64,000 bases of DNA from NCBI GenBank assembly GCA_965223835.1, contig CBDCXQ010000001.1, forward strand, positions 3,472,001 to 3,536,000, written 5' to 3'. The notes under the pieces were generated by a model. The model made no database searches and was not told where the DNA came from. It saw only the letters and a program-made list of their open reading frames with translations. This DNA is from CAVYXZ01 sp965223835. Lineage in GTDB: Bacteria > Chloroflexota > Anaerolineae > Aggregatilineales > Phototrophicaceae. Positions 32,608 to 40,179 of the stretch are shown piece by piece (position 1 is the stretch's first letter; each line of letters opens with the position of its first letter). A program made the position numbers and the translations under genes.

Positions 32608-33876
32608 TTAACCGAATGTTTCAATGCGACGGGGTTTTGGGGCAATATATGCCAGTATAATCTGCACGATCACCAGCACACTGAACACCACAAACATCAC
32701 GTTGTAGGAACCCAGCGTGTCATAACTCCAGCCAAACAGGACCGGCCCAACCGCAACGCCAATCGACATCATGGTGGCGATAAAACCGCGAATCTCGCCC
32801 AGGTGTTCGCGCCCGAATAAATTGGCCCAGACCGAGTTATCAAACACACCGCCGAACCCGATATTCATGCCAAATATCACAGCGTAAGCCAACAGCAACA
32901 CCGGTGTCGTCATGGTCATCGCCAGGATCATCAGACCCAGGCTGGTCGATAATTGTAAGACCATCACCAGTCCGGGCCGCAAACGGTCCACCAGGATACC
33001 GGCAAAAATCGAGAAGAGAGCCGCAATAATCGCCGCCATACCAAACGTCTGTGCTGCCACCGACGGTTCATAGCCTAGCACACCAAAGATGGACACCTGA
33101 TGTAAGATCAATGCCGACCCAATGGCGGGCATGAGAATGCGCCCCGAAGCAAAAATCCAGAATGCAGCCGTGCGCCGCGCTTCCAGGAGCGTCCAACTCT
33201 CCTCGACATCACCTGGCTGGTGATCGTCTCTGGCCTCACCATCGGGCAGTAAGCCAAAGCTCTCCGGGCGATCACGCATCAATAGCCAGATAATCGGCAC
33301 GATCAACACGCCGATGATTAAGCCCATCACTTGCCAGATTTGCCGCCAGCTATAGATTTCCAGCAGATTCTGCAAGGTGGGCATATAAAAGCTCTGGAAC
33401 AACCAGGTGACGATAATCGTGATCCCCATCACCCGCCCGCGTTGACTGCGAAACCACTGCGCGATCACAGTACTGTGCGTAATATGTAACGGTCCTAGCC
33501 CCAGGCCACGCATGAGGATAAAGAGCAAGAGCAATACCAGCGGACTGGCGGCCATCGATAACAAAATCAGGGAAAGCGCAAACACAATGCCGGTCGCCAG
33601 ACCCACACCCCGCCCGCCAAAGCGATCAATGAGTTTGCCGACATAGGGCAATGTCACCGCAGCGATCAAACCACCCAGCCCAAACAAGCCGGAGATCGTG
33701 GTGCGGTCCATGCCAAAGTCGGCGATGAAATAATCCATAAACAGGCCGATGGTGGTGTTGTGGCCGAAAAACGGCAACATCAGGCCGAGCGTCGCCGCCA
33801 CCAGCACCACCCAGCCATAAAAAACCGGGAAATGAGCGACAAAATTTTGGGTACGAAGTTTTGGTGTTGTGAGCAT
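32608..33876 (-). CDS. MFS transporter, OFA/monocarboxylate-like
   Basis: A 422-residue, 12-helix major facilitator. The N-terminal VFYGWVVLVAATLGLMLPFFGHNT and the motif GKLIDRFGGRG after helix 2 fit the oxalate/formate and monocarboxylate porter groups. LRGLGLGPLHITHSTVIAQWF and the loop QRGRVMGIT are consistent. The central cytoplasmic loop is acidic. The gene appears monocistronic; a FAD oxidase gene on the same strand ends 101 bp upstream. The substrate is not predictable. Confidence 0.85.
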   Translation of the reverse strand: MLTTPKLRTQNFVAHFPVFYGWVVLVAATLGLMLPFFGHNTTIGLFMDYFIADFGMDRTTISGLFGLGGLIAAVTLPYVGKLIDRFGGRGVGLATGIVFALSLILLSMAASPLVLLLLFILMRGLGLGPLHITHSTVIAQWFRSQRGRVMGITIIVTWLFQSFYMPTLQNLLEIYSWRQIWQVMGLIIGVLIVPIIWLLMRDRPESFGLLPDGEARDDHQPGDVEESWTLLEARRTAAFWIFASGRILMPAIGSALILHQVSIFGVLGYEPSVAAQTFGMAAIIAALFSIFAGILVDRLRPGLVMVLQLSTSLGLMILAMTMTTPVLLLAYAVIFGMNIGFGGVFDNSVWANLFGREHLGEIRGFIATMMSIGVAVGPVLFGWSYDTLGSYNVMFVVFSVLVIVQIILAYIAPKPRRIETFG

Positions 33877-33977
33877 TGTGCAGGTCCAAGATTCAACAAA
33901 ATAGGGATAGGCATGCTATCCCCATGTATCAGTCTACACCCGCTCGATTAAGAAGCATTGTGATTGGACCGCATTGG

Positions 33978-35111
33978 TTATGTGCCAAATCGCACAATCG
34001 AAAATGCTGACAGGTCCATTTCCGGTGTTTGGCCCAACGCCCAGTCTGCCGCCAGCTTGCCGCTGTAAGGACCCAGTTGCAAACCGGATGCACCATGCCC
34101 GGTTGCCAGATAAACGTTCTCGACACCGGGAATCGTACCCATAACCGGCAGATCATCCGCTGTGGTCGGGCGCAACCCAACACGAATCTCTTTGATTTCA
34201 GCATTGGCTAAACCCGGTGCAACACGCAGCGCTTCGTCTATCACCTCGCGGACACTTGCCGCAGTGGTATGGGGGTTGAAACCAGCATTTGCCTCGCGCG
34301 TGGCCCCCACTGCCACCCGGTTATCGTGCCAGGGCACCAGATAATGTCCATGAAAGGCGTTAATAATCGGCCAGGCGCTGGTATCGGTAGGTAGACTAAG
34401 ATGAATGATTTGACCCCGCTTGGGCGTGATCGGAATCTGAACGCCTAATTGATCGCCAAACTGCGGTGTCCACGCACCCCCAGCGATAATCACCTTACTG
34501 GCAAAAATTGTCTCGCCAGCGACACTCACCCCAGTTACACCGCCATTCTCGATAATCAGCTTTTCGACACTGGTTGCTTTTATCTCGAGGCCCTGTTGCT
34601 CCGCCGCTCGGCGCATGGCAGCATTCAACAAACGCCCGTCAACCCTAGCCGCATCGCTCACATACAAGGCCCGCAGCACATTACCGATAGCGGGAAATCG
34701 TTCCCGTGCTTCCGCAGGCGAGATTTCATAGCATTGGTCAGGTGACGGCCAATTGACTGCCTGTTGGCGGGCTTCAATCGCAGCTCGCCGCTGGGCAAAC
34801 GGTTCGAGTTCGTCCTCTGTTGCAGCAACAATCAACTTACCGGTGCGGGCATAGCCGGTATCGCCTTCTTGCTCATGCAGTAATTGCTCAATCAACTGGC
34901 GATAATAGGCATGGCAATGCCGCGCATATTCCAGCCACAGATCGTCCGCCCCGGCACCTAACGTGGGAAACGAGAGAATCCCGGCCCCGGCATCCGTCGC
35001 CCGTCCCGTATCATGCCGATCAATCAGCAGTACATCAGCCCTGCGCTGTGCCAGACTATAGGCTGCTGCTGTACCAACAATCCCACCGCCGATGATAATG
35101 GTGTCATGCAT
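33978..35111 (-). CDS. FAD-dependent D-amino acid/glycine oxidase (DadA/ThiO type)
   Basis: A 377-residue flavoenzyme of the DAO family, oxidising amino or imino acids. The dinucleotide-binding motif IIIGGGIVGTAAAYSLAQRR is at the N-terminus, VIIAGGAWTPQFG in the middle and EIRVGLRPTTADDLPVMGTIPG and YLATGHGASGLQLGPYSGK at the C-terminus. All fit the family. The ATG at 35111 has no ribosome site of its own. It starts 2 nt after the stop of a 20-codon ORF that does have one, so translational coupling is likely. Confidence 0.9.
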   Translation of the reverse strand: MHDTIIIGGGIVGTAAAYSLAQRRADVLLIDRHDTGRATDAGAGILSFPTLGAGADDLWLEYARHCHAYYRQLIEQLLHEQEGDTGYARTGKLIVAATEDELEPFAQRRAAIEARQQAVNWPSPDQCYEISPAEARERFPAIGNVLRALYVSDAARVDGRLLNAAMRRAAEQQGLEIKATSVEKLIIENGGVTGVSVAGETIFASKVIIAGGAWTPQFGDQLGVQIPITPKRGQIIHLSLPTDTSAWPIINAFHGHYLVPWHDNRVAVGATREANAGFNPHTTAASVREVIDEALRVAPGLANAEIKEIRVGLRPTTADDLPVMGTIPGVENVYLATGHGASGLQLGPYSGKLAADWALGQTPEMDLSAFSIVRFGT

Positions 35112-35113
35112 TG

Positions 35114-35176
35114 TTATTGATCCAGAAGCTCTACAAATTCTTCAGCCGTCATTTCGGTACGAGTCGAATCCGTCAT
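35114..35176 (-). CDS. 20-codon leader ORF before the DadA-like gene
   Basis: Minus-strand ATG 35176 with a near-perfect ribosome site GAGGTGA 4 nt upstream; it encodes 20 residues including MTAEEFVELLDQ and ends in TAA 2 nt before the oxidase ATG. The sequence recalls the N-terminus of Uma2-family nucleases (MTAEEFLEL...), so it may be a truncated gene. It may equally be a genuine leader that couples translation. Confidence 0.5.
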   Translation of the reverse strand: MTDSTRTEMTAEEFVELLDQ

Positions 35177-35197
35177 CACATCACCTCAACTCAGTTT

Positions 35198-35698
35198 CTA
35201 GAAATCAGAAGACAAAACGCCTATTAGAGCGGTTCCGGTTGCCGGTTCGCGATATTGCCGCAAGCGATAACCCGCGATGCCAAAGCCCTGTGCCTGCCAG
35301 AAAGCCAACGCATCTGGATTATCACGCCGGACATTTAAATCAATCTGTTCAATATTCTGCTGGTCCAGATAGTCGAATAGCCATTGCAGCATTGTAGTGC
35401 CATGCCCCTGACGGCGGGCCTCTGGAACGATATAGAAGTCCTCAACATAGGCCCGTTGCTCAGCTTTATATATCGTTAAATGCACAAAACCAATCGGTTG
35501 CTCAGTCAGCAGCAGCCAGAAGAGCGGGCGCTTCGCATCAGAAAGATCGAACTGCGACTCAAAATACTCGTCACGACGTTCGGCATTCTGCATAACATCT
35601 GCTTTCGGCATCAGCTCGTGCCAGTAACTCAATGCCAATTCCCGCAGGCCCGGCGAATCGGCCTGAACCGCTTGTCGAAACTGTAATCCAGCAACCAT
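35198..35698 (-). CDS. GNAT-family N-acetyltransferase
   Basis: A 166-residue acetyltransferase. The acetyl-CoA loop is EDFYIVPEARRQGHGTTML (R/Q-x-x-G-x-G/A), and the C-terminal NPDALAFWQAQGF is the usual motif B end. ATG 35698 is preferred to a TTG one codon earlier. It lies between a methyltransferase and the small ORF/oxidase pair on the same strand, with a gap of 21 bp on each side, so an operon from 36794 to 33978 is possible. The substrate is unknown. Confidence 0.9.
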   Translation of the reverse strand: MVAGLQFRQAVQADSPGLRELALSYWHELMPKADVMQNAERRDEYFESQFDLSDAKRPLFWLLLTEQPIGFVHLTIYKAEQRAYVEDFYIVPEARRQGHGTTMLQWLFDYLDQQNIEQIDLNVRRDNPDALAFWQAQGFGIAGYRLRQYREPATGTALIGVLSSDF

Positions 35699-35718
35699 CA
35701 ATGCCAGTCCCTATCAGA

Positions 35719-36468
35719 TTATCCTGTTTTACGAGCGATACCGATCTGATTGACGCCGTAACGCAATGGCGTCAACGTGGTTTGTGTCACCACCTGCGCG
35801 AACGCAGGCAAGCCGAACAGAGCAAACTGTAGCGACTTGGGCAGCAGCGGCAAATAAGGCACATCCCACAAACCGTCGCCAAAGTGATGCAGCATCGAAA
35901 AGCCATTAGTTTCGCACCAGGCCCGCCACTGCATGGGTGGATGCACGTTGATATGCGTCTTATCTTTGCCAATCGCGTCATTATCACGATCTTTGAAGCG
36001 CCGCAAACTATAATCAGGGTGCGGTGTTGCAAACAGCCACAAGCCGCCGGGTTGCAGAATACGAGCCACCTGTTGAATGGTATCTTGTGGATCAGGCAAA
36101 TGCTCAACCAGGTGAAGTGCCACGACCGCGCTAAACTCACCATCGGCGAATGCACTCAGATCATCCGCACTCATGACCAATGCTTCCGCCTTAGGCGCAT
36201 GCAAACGGGTCTGCTCAATACTATATTCCATCAGGTCGATACCCACACACCGAAAATCATCCTGTAACAGGCCAATCAGGTGGCCCAATCCACAGCCCAT
36301 TTCCAGCAACTTCCCACCATTCACAGGCGCAAACCGGCGCACAAGAGCCGCATAATAACGCCGCGCAAACCAGTACATGCTAAATTTGCCCAGCCCGCGA
36401 TCAGCATAATTCCATTTTTCGAAATATTCGCGGGTATAGTGTTCAGTTGGAATCTGTGGTTTGGTCAT
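35719..36468 (-). CDS. Class I SAM-dependent methyltransferase
   Basis: A 249-residue methyltransferase with motif I LLEMGCGLGHLIGLL, acidic VGIDLMEYSIEQ, then SAVVALHLVEHLPDPQ and ARILQPGGLWLFATPHPDYSL. These fit the Methyltransf_11 group, often seen with glycan or lipid modification. The C-terminal 60 residues are hydrophobic and aromatic and may touch the membrane. Its ATG overlaps the ferredoxin stop by 4 bp (36465-36468). Confidence 0.88.
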   Translation of the reverse strand: MTKPQIPTEHYTREYFEKWNYADRGLGKFSMYWFARRYYAALVRRFAPVNGGKLLEMGCGLGHLIGLLQDDFRCVGIDLMEYSIEQTRLHAPKAEALVMSADDLSAFADGEFSAVVALHLVEHLPDPQDTIQQVARILQPGGLWLFATPHPDYSLRRFKDRDNDAIGKDKTHINVHPPMQWRAWCETNGFSMLHHFGDGLWDVPYLPLLPKSLQFALFGLPAFAQVVTQTTLTPLRYGVNQIGIARKTG

Positions 36469-36794
36469 CGTTTACGCTGTCCCCAAATCCATTTATCAGT
36501 GATGATTGCTACCGTCATATCGCGGTCAATTGTAATCTGACACGATAGGCGCGGGTAGCCAAAATTGCTGCCAATGCGATCATGCCAGTGTTGTGGCGCC
36601 GACTCACCGTTCGTAATCCAGATGCCACAGGTCGCACAGAGGCCACGCCCACCACAGTTCGCTCGACGCGTTAACCTGCTATACGGTAATCTGTCGGCGG
36701 CTAACAATACTTGCCGCAAATTGCTGCCCGACGGAACATCCAGCACGGTTGTCTGCTGGCCGCGTATAATAGTGAGTTGATGGGTTACAGTCAT
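36465..36794 (-). CDS. 2Fe-2S ferredoxin, adrenodoxin-like spacing
   Basis: A 109-residue small electron carrier. Cysteines 47, 53, 56 and 85 form C-x5-C-x2-C plus a distant Cys, the pattern of vertebrate/adrenodoxin-type rather than plant-type [2Fe-2S] ferredoxins. The N-terminal VLDVPSGSNLRQVLLAA is typical of the beta-grasp fold. ATG 36794 is used; an ATG four codons upstream is possible, and neither has a strong ribosome site. It is coupled to the downstream methyltransferase. The redox partner is not apparent. Confidence 0.85.
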   Translation of the reverse strand: MTVTHQLTIIRGQQTTVLDVPSGSNLRQVLLAADRLPYSRLTRRANCGGRGLCATCGIWITNGESAPQHWHDRIGSNFGYPRLSCQITIDRDMTVAIITDKWIWGQRKR

Positions 36795-36820
36795 GGTTTG
36801 TAGCATACCATAGTGAGCAT

Positions 36821-36850
36821 AAAAGACAGCGCCGCCCAAAAGGACGGCGC
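36821..36850 (-). terminator. Terminator hairpin after the YfcE-like phosphoesterase
   Basis: On the minus strand GCGCCGTCC pairs with GGGCGGCGC (one mismatch) over a TTTT loop, followed by TGTCTTTT. It lies 75 bp beyond the phosphoesterase stop and upstream of the ferredoxin gene. Confidence 0.55.
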
Positions 36851-36924
36851 ATACGCGAGGTTGTGACCGCCGCAGCGATCACCTTCCTCACAATAGCATT
36901 ACTTAAAGAAAATTAACGTAAAGA

Positions 36925-37515
36925 TTACCGTTCCCAGGGTACGATCTCGGTTGGCGATGCTTGCAGGTCAAATAACTCAAAGCCCATTGCGGGCAAATGG
37001 AGCACACCATAGGTATGCGACGACGCTCGGGTTGTGTTACTAAACTGGTAGAGTGACCCGGGGTTCACCAAACAACCGCGCTCAACCTGGATGCACAAGG
37101 GCAGATGGGTGTGACCGGTTATCAACACATCCGCTTTGAGCGAATCCAGCATCATGTTCAACAGCGTATCGGAAAGATGATCGCGGTAGAGTCCCCAGAT
37201 ATTATTACCTGGTTTGCCATGACACATAAACACACTACACCCACCCAGGTCGGCCTGCCAATCAAGTGGCAACGCCTTGAGATAGGCGCTATTCGCAGCG
37301 GAGAGATCGTAGAACCATTCGTCATGATTGCCACGCACTGTCACAATCTGCCGTTCCCGAATCAGGGACACGACGGCATCGGGCTGTGGGCCACGTCCGA
37401 CCAGATCGCCAGCACACAGAATACGATCTACTTGATGAACTTGATCGAGTCGGTCTAAAACCGTTTTAAGCGCTGAATAGTCTCCATGAATATCAGATAT
37501 GATCCCTATTTTCAT
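36925..37515 (-). CDS. YfcE/MJ0936-like metallophosphoesterase
   Basis: A 196-residue phosphodiesterase of the calcineurin-like superfamily, short YfcE type. The metal ligands are SDIHGD (D8, H10), AGDLVGRGP, RGNHDEW, MCHGKPG and TGHTHLP, all present. VNPGSLYQFSN near the end is also typical. Related enzymes cleave bis-pNPP-like phosphodiesters in vitro with unknown natural substrates. It appears to be a single gene ending in a hairpin terminator. Confidence 0.9.
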   Translation of the reverse strand: MKIGIISDIHGDYSALKTVLDRLDQVHQVDRILCAGDLVGRGPQPDAVVSLIRERQIVTVRGNHDEWFYDLSAANSAYLKALPLDWQADLGGCSVFMCHGKPGNNIWGLYRDHLSDTLLNMMLDSLKADVLITGHTHLPLCIQVERGCLVNPGSLYQFSNTTRASSHTYGVLHLPAMGFELFDLQASPTEIVPWER

Positions 37516-38042
37516 CCTAAAGCCTTCAAACAGACAGAATGTTTTCCATTATACCAAAATCTGTCCGCCATCGGCTTAGAGACAAGCTTACTGTGTCAGG
37601 TTGATGTCGTGCCGGGCCACCAAGGCCGATTTATCAGTTAGCGATGGGACCTGTATTCAGGCCATGACCTGCAAATATCGACGCTAATTCACGCAAAACA
37701 GCTATGATGAAACATTTGTATACGGCTCAGGGCAGCTAACACACTCATTGTTTCCTCATTTAATAATCAATTTCCCAAAGCACGGTTCACGCCCAGCGGT
37801 TAAATACAACGCATGAAGGTTATAGGCGATCGTCGCGTCTGGATCAAGTAGCAGGTCGGATTCCGGCGTGGTAATGGTCAGATGTAAAGGGCAAGTTAAA
37901 TGTAGATTCGAGCAAAAGTCATGCTCAAGAGCAAACAAGCCCCAAATCGTTAACATCCGTTAAATTTCAGGTGTGAATTTGAGCGGGATATGCTATCATC
38001 CAACGTAATAGAGTAGCGCATTCTACCAAAAGAACTTGAACG
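37516..38042. other. 527 bp gap with one doubtful small ORF
   Basis: The stretch between the phosphoesterase (leftward) and the histidine phosphatase (rightward) holds no convincing gene. A minus-strand ORF at 37756-37956 could encode 66 residues (ending FGKLIIK), but it lacks a ribosome site and family resemblance. An extended -10 promoter for the downstream phosphatase is near its right end. No RNA gene or repeat was recognised. Confidence 0.4.
37991..37999 (+). promoter_or_regulatory. Extended -10 promoter of the phosphatase/DUF3090/kinase operon
   Basis: TGC-TATCAT forms an extended -10 without a good -35. Transcription would begin near 38006, about 37 nt before the first gene of the trio. 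Confidence 0.4.
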
Positions 38043-38702
38043 ATGACACAGTTTCTGCTCATCAGGCATGCAGTTAATGATTTTGTTAAAACCCATAAAT
38101 TGGCGGGGTGGACGCCAGGTGTTCATCTAAGCGAAGAAGGCCAGGCACAAGCCGCCGTATTAGGCCAGCGCCTGGCTGAAGCGCCCATTGATTATCTATA
38201 TGCCAGCCCACTGGAACGAACGATGGAGACGGCAGAAGCGATTTGCCAGCATCATCCTAATCTCCAGATTCAACACCACCCGGATGTGGGCGAAGTGCGT
38301 TATGGTGATTGGGAAGGCAAAACCATTGCCGAGTTAACCCAGCGCAAAATGTGGGGAGTCGTTCAAGAGTATCCATCACGCGCGCGCTTTCCCAATGGTG
38401 AGACCATGCGTGGGGTTCAAGTGCGTATCGTGGACGCGATTGAAGACCTGGCAGCGAAACATCCTGGTGCGACCGTCGCGGTCGTCTTCCATGCTGATCT
38501 TATTAAGATGACACTGGCACATTATTTGGGCATGCACCTGGACAATTTTCAGCGCATCGTCATCTCACCCGCTTCCATTAGCACCATTGTCCTGGGTCAC
38601 AGCCGCCCGTTTGTCGGGACTATGAATGACGTGGCACATATTCAGGCAATGGAACGGGCGCGCAAAGCAGAACAGGAGCAGGCTGCCCCGGCGGAGGTGT
38701 AA
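38043..38702 (+). CDS. Histidine phosphatase, MSMEG_4193 type
   Basis: A 219-residue histidine-phosphatase-superfamily protein. The catalytic LIRHA (H9) is followed by LSEEGQAQAAVLGQRL, YASPLERTMETAEAI with the second arginine, GDWEGKTI, and VVFHADLIKMTLAHYLG with the second histidine. It matches the MSMEG_4193 group (TIGR03848, annotated as probable phosphomutase). The next two genes are its constant neighbours in actinobacteria: DUF3090 and a SCO1664-type kinase. The C-terminal 20 residues are charged. The substrate is not established. Confidence 0.88.
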   Translation: MTQFLLIRHAVNDFVKTHKLAGWTPGVHLSEEGQAQAAVLGQRLAEAPIDYLYASPLERTMETAEAICQHHPNLQIQHHPDVGEVRYGDWEGKTIAELTQRKMWGVVQEYPSRARFPNGETMRGVQVRIVDAIEDLAAKHPGATVAVVFHADLIKMTLAHYLGMHLDNFQRIVISPASISTIVLGHSRPFVGTMNDVAHIQAMERARKAEQEQAAPAEV

Positions 38703-38704
38703 TC

Positions 38705-39217
38705 ATGTCAAATACCGAAATAGAACTCAAGCCTGTCGATTTTGTCACCATTGGGACGATTGGGCCTAAAGGTCGCCGTACCTTTCACTTACAGGCTGGT
38801 AAAGGTTCGCAGATCGTTTCATTGATTATTGAAAAAGAGCAGGCCCGGGCGCTCAGCGAAGCGGTTGTCGAATTGATTGAAGATCTGGATGATCGCTATC
38901 CTGACCCAACCGATGAACCACTTCAGCGTGATGTTGATAAGATCGATATGGAACTGCGCGAACCAATCGAACCGATTTTCCGGGTTGCGCAGATGGGCCT
39001 GGGCTATGATGAAGACAACAATATGATCGTGTTGGTAGCGCAGGAACTGGTGCCCAACGAAGACGACATTGACCTCGATCTGGAAGAACCGGGGATTGTG
39101 CGGATGTGGTGTGACCGCCACCAGATGCGGGCGCTCAGTTCACAGGCCGTGACGCTGGTACAATCTGGCCGGGCCGACCCGCGACAAAATGGACGAGTTA
39201 TCTACTACTGGTCATGA
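38705..39217 (+). CDS. DUF3090 family protein
   Basis: A 170-residue protein of the DUF3090 family (TIGR03847), function unknown. Typical parts are FVTIGTIGPKGRRTFHLQA near the start, VSLIIEKEQARALSEAVVELIEDL, FRVAQMGLGYD, VLVAQEL, and the end CDRHQMRALSSQAVTLVQSG. It is cytoplasmic and very acidic in the middle. It begins 2 bp after the phosphatase stop and its end overlaps the kinase gene by 4 bp, so all three are cotranslated. Confidence 0.9.
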   Translation: MSNTEIELKPVDFVTIGTIGPKGRRTFHLQAGKGSQIVSLIIEKEQARALSEAVVELIEDLDDRYPDPTDEPLQRDVDKIDMELREPIEPIFRVAQMGLGYDEDNNMIVLVAQELVPNEDDIDLDLEEPGIVRMWCDRHQMRALSSQAVTLVQSGRADPRQNGRVIYYWS

Positions 39218-39969
39218 CAAACGACAAAGATAGCAACCAGCAGATTCCCATCACAACCGAGCGAATGCTCGAAATCCTCCAACAGGGTGAAGTTCAAACT
39301 GAGTTTGGAGTCATGCGTTGGAGTTCGAATTACACCTTCCTGTTAGCGATTGTCTATGAAGAAATGGAAGTGCGGGCGGTCTATAAACCGCAAAAAGGTG
39401 AGCGCCCGCTCTGGGATTTTCCCGATGGTACGCTCTGCTATCGTGAGGTCGCTGCCTTCGAAACCTCCCATGCCTTAGGCTGGCAAATTGTGCCACCAAC
39501 GGTACTGCGCGATGGTCCCCATGGTTTAGGTTCCGTTCAATTTTTTATTGACCATGATCCCGAAGTTAATTATTTCTCGTTCACTGAAGCGATGTACCCG
39601 CAATTGCGGCAAATGGCAGCGTTTGATTATCTGGTGAACAATGCCGATCGCAAAGGCGGGCATTGCCTGCTCGACCAGAATAATCAATTGTGGGGTATCG
39701 ACCATGGCATTACTTTTAACACAGACGATAAACTGCGTACGGTGATCTGGGATTTTGCCGGACATTCGCTGCCTGAAAGCTTGATTCAGGACATTCAGCA
39801 ACTCTGTTCGCAACTTGAAGATCGTGATAGCCATTATCGTAAACAACTTGATTCGCTACTCAATTCACGCGAAATCGCAGCATTCCAACGCCGAATCAAC
39901 AAACTGGTCCAGAGTGGACAATACCCACTACCAGGACGGGGACCGAATTATCCCTGGCCGCCGGTATAG
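39214..39969 (+). CDS. SCO1664 family kinase-like protein
   Basis: A 251-residue protein of the SCO1664 family (TIGR03843), related to PI3/PI4-kinase and HipA-like folds. VRAVYKPQKGERPLWDF carries the ATP-binding lysine. VNNADRKGGH contains the probable catalytic aspartate and GIDHGITF the metal-binding aspartate. Together with the adjacent phosphatase and DUF3090 gene it makes a conserved trio of unknown pathway. The ATG overlaps the DUF3090 stop (ATGA). The real substrate, protein or small molecule, is unknown. Confidence 0.88.
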   Translation: MTNDKDSNQQIPITTERMLEILQQGEVQTEFGVMRWSSNYTFLLAIVYEEMEVRAVYKPQKGERPLWDFPDGTLCYREVAAFETSHALGWQIVPPTVLRDGPHGLGSVQFFIDHDPEVNYFSFTEAMYPQLRQMAAFDYLVNNADRKGGHCLLDQNNQLWGIDHGITFNTDDKLRTVIWDFAGHSLPESLIQDIQQLCSQLEDRDSHYRKQLDSLLNSREIAAFQRRINKLVQSGQYPLPGRGPNYPWPPV

Positions 39970-40073
39970 CACGTTACAATGTCTCACAACCACATTTCTT
40001 TAACCTTTAGTACTGAAATCCTTTATAGTAACCGAATGAGATGCCAACCAACTGTTCATTTCATTAAATTTAG

Positions 40074-40101
40074 TTGTTATTTTCTTAAATAAAATTTAAA
40101 C
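40074..40101 (+). promoter_or_regulatory. Candidate promoter for the 5'-nucleotidase gene
   Basis: TTGTTA (40074-40079), 16 bp spacer, TAAACT (40096-40101) in a markedly AT-rich stretch. The leader would be about 70 nt and ends in the strong ribosome site AGGAGGG. Confidence 0.35.
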
Positions 40102-40179
40102 TTTAGAGGTAACTGTCATTAAGATAGTGCAGGCAATATCATAGGCTAGACCTGTTTGAAGCTCAATTAGGAGGGAAGT

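Noticed and set aside
37756..37956. 66-codon minus-strand ORF
   Set aside because: No ribosome site, no recognisable motif and no neighbour that would explain it; kept only as a note in the gap entry.
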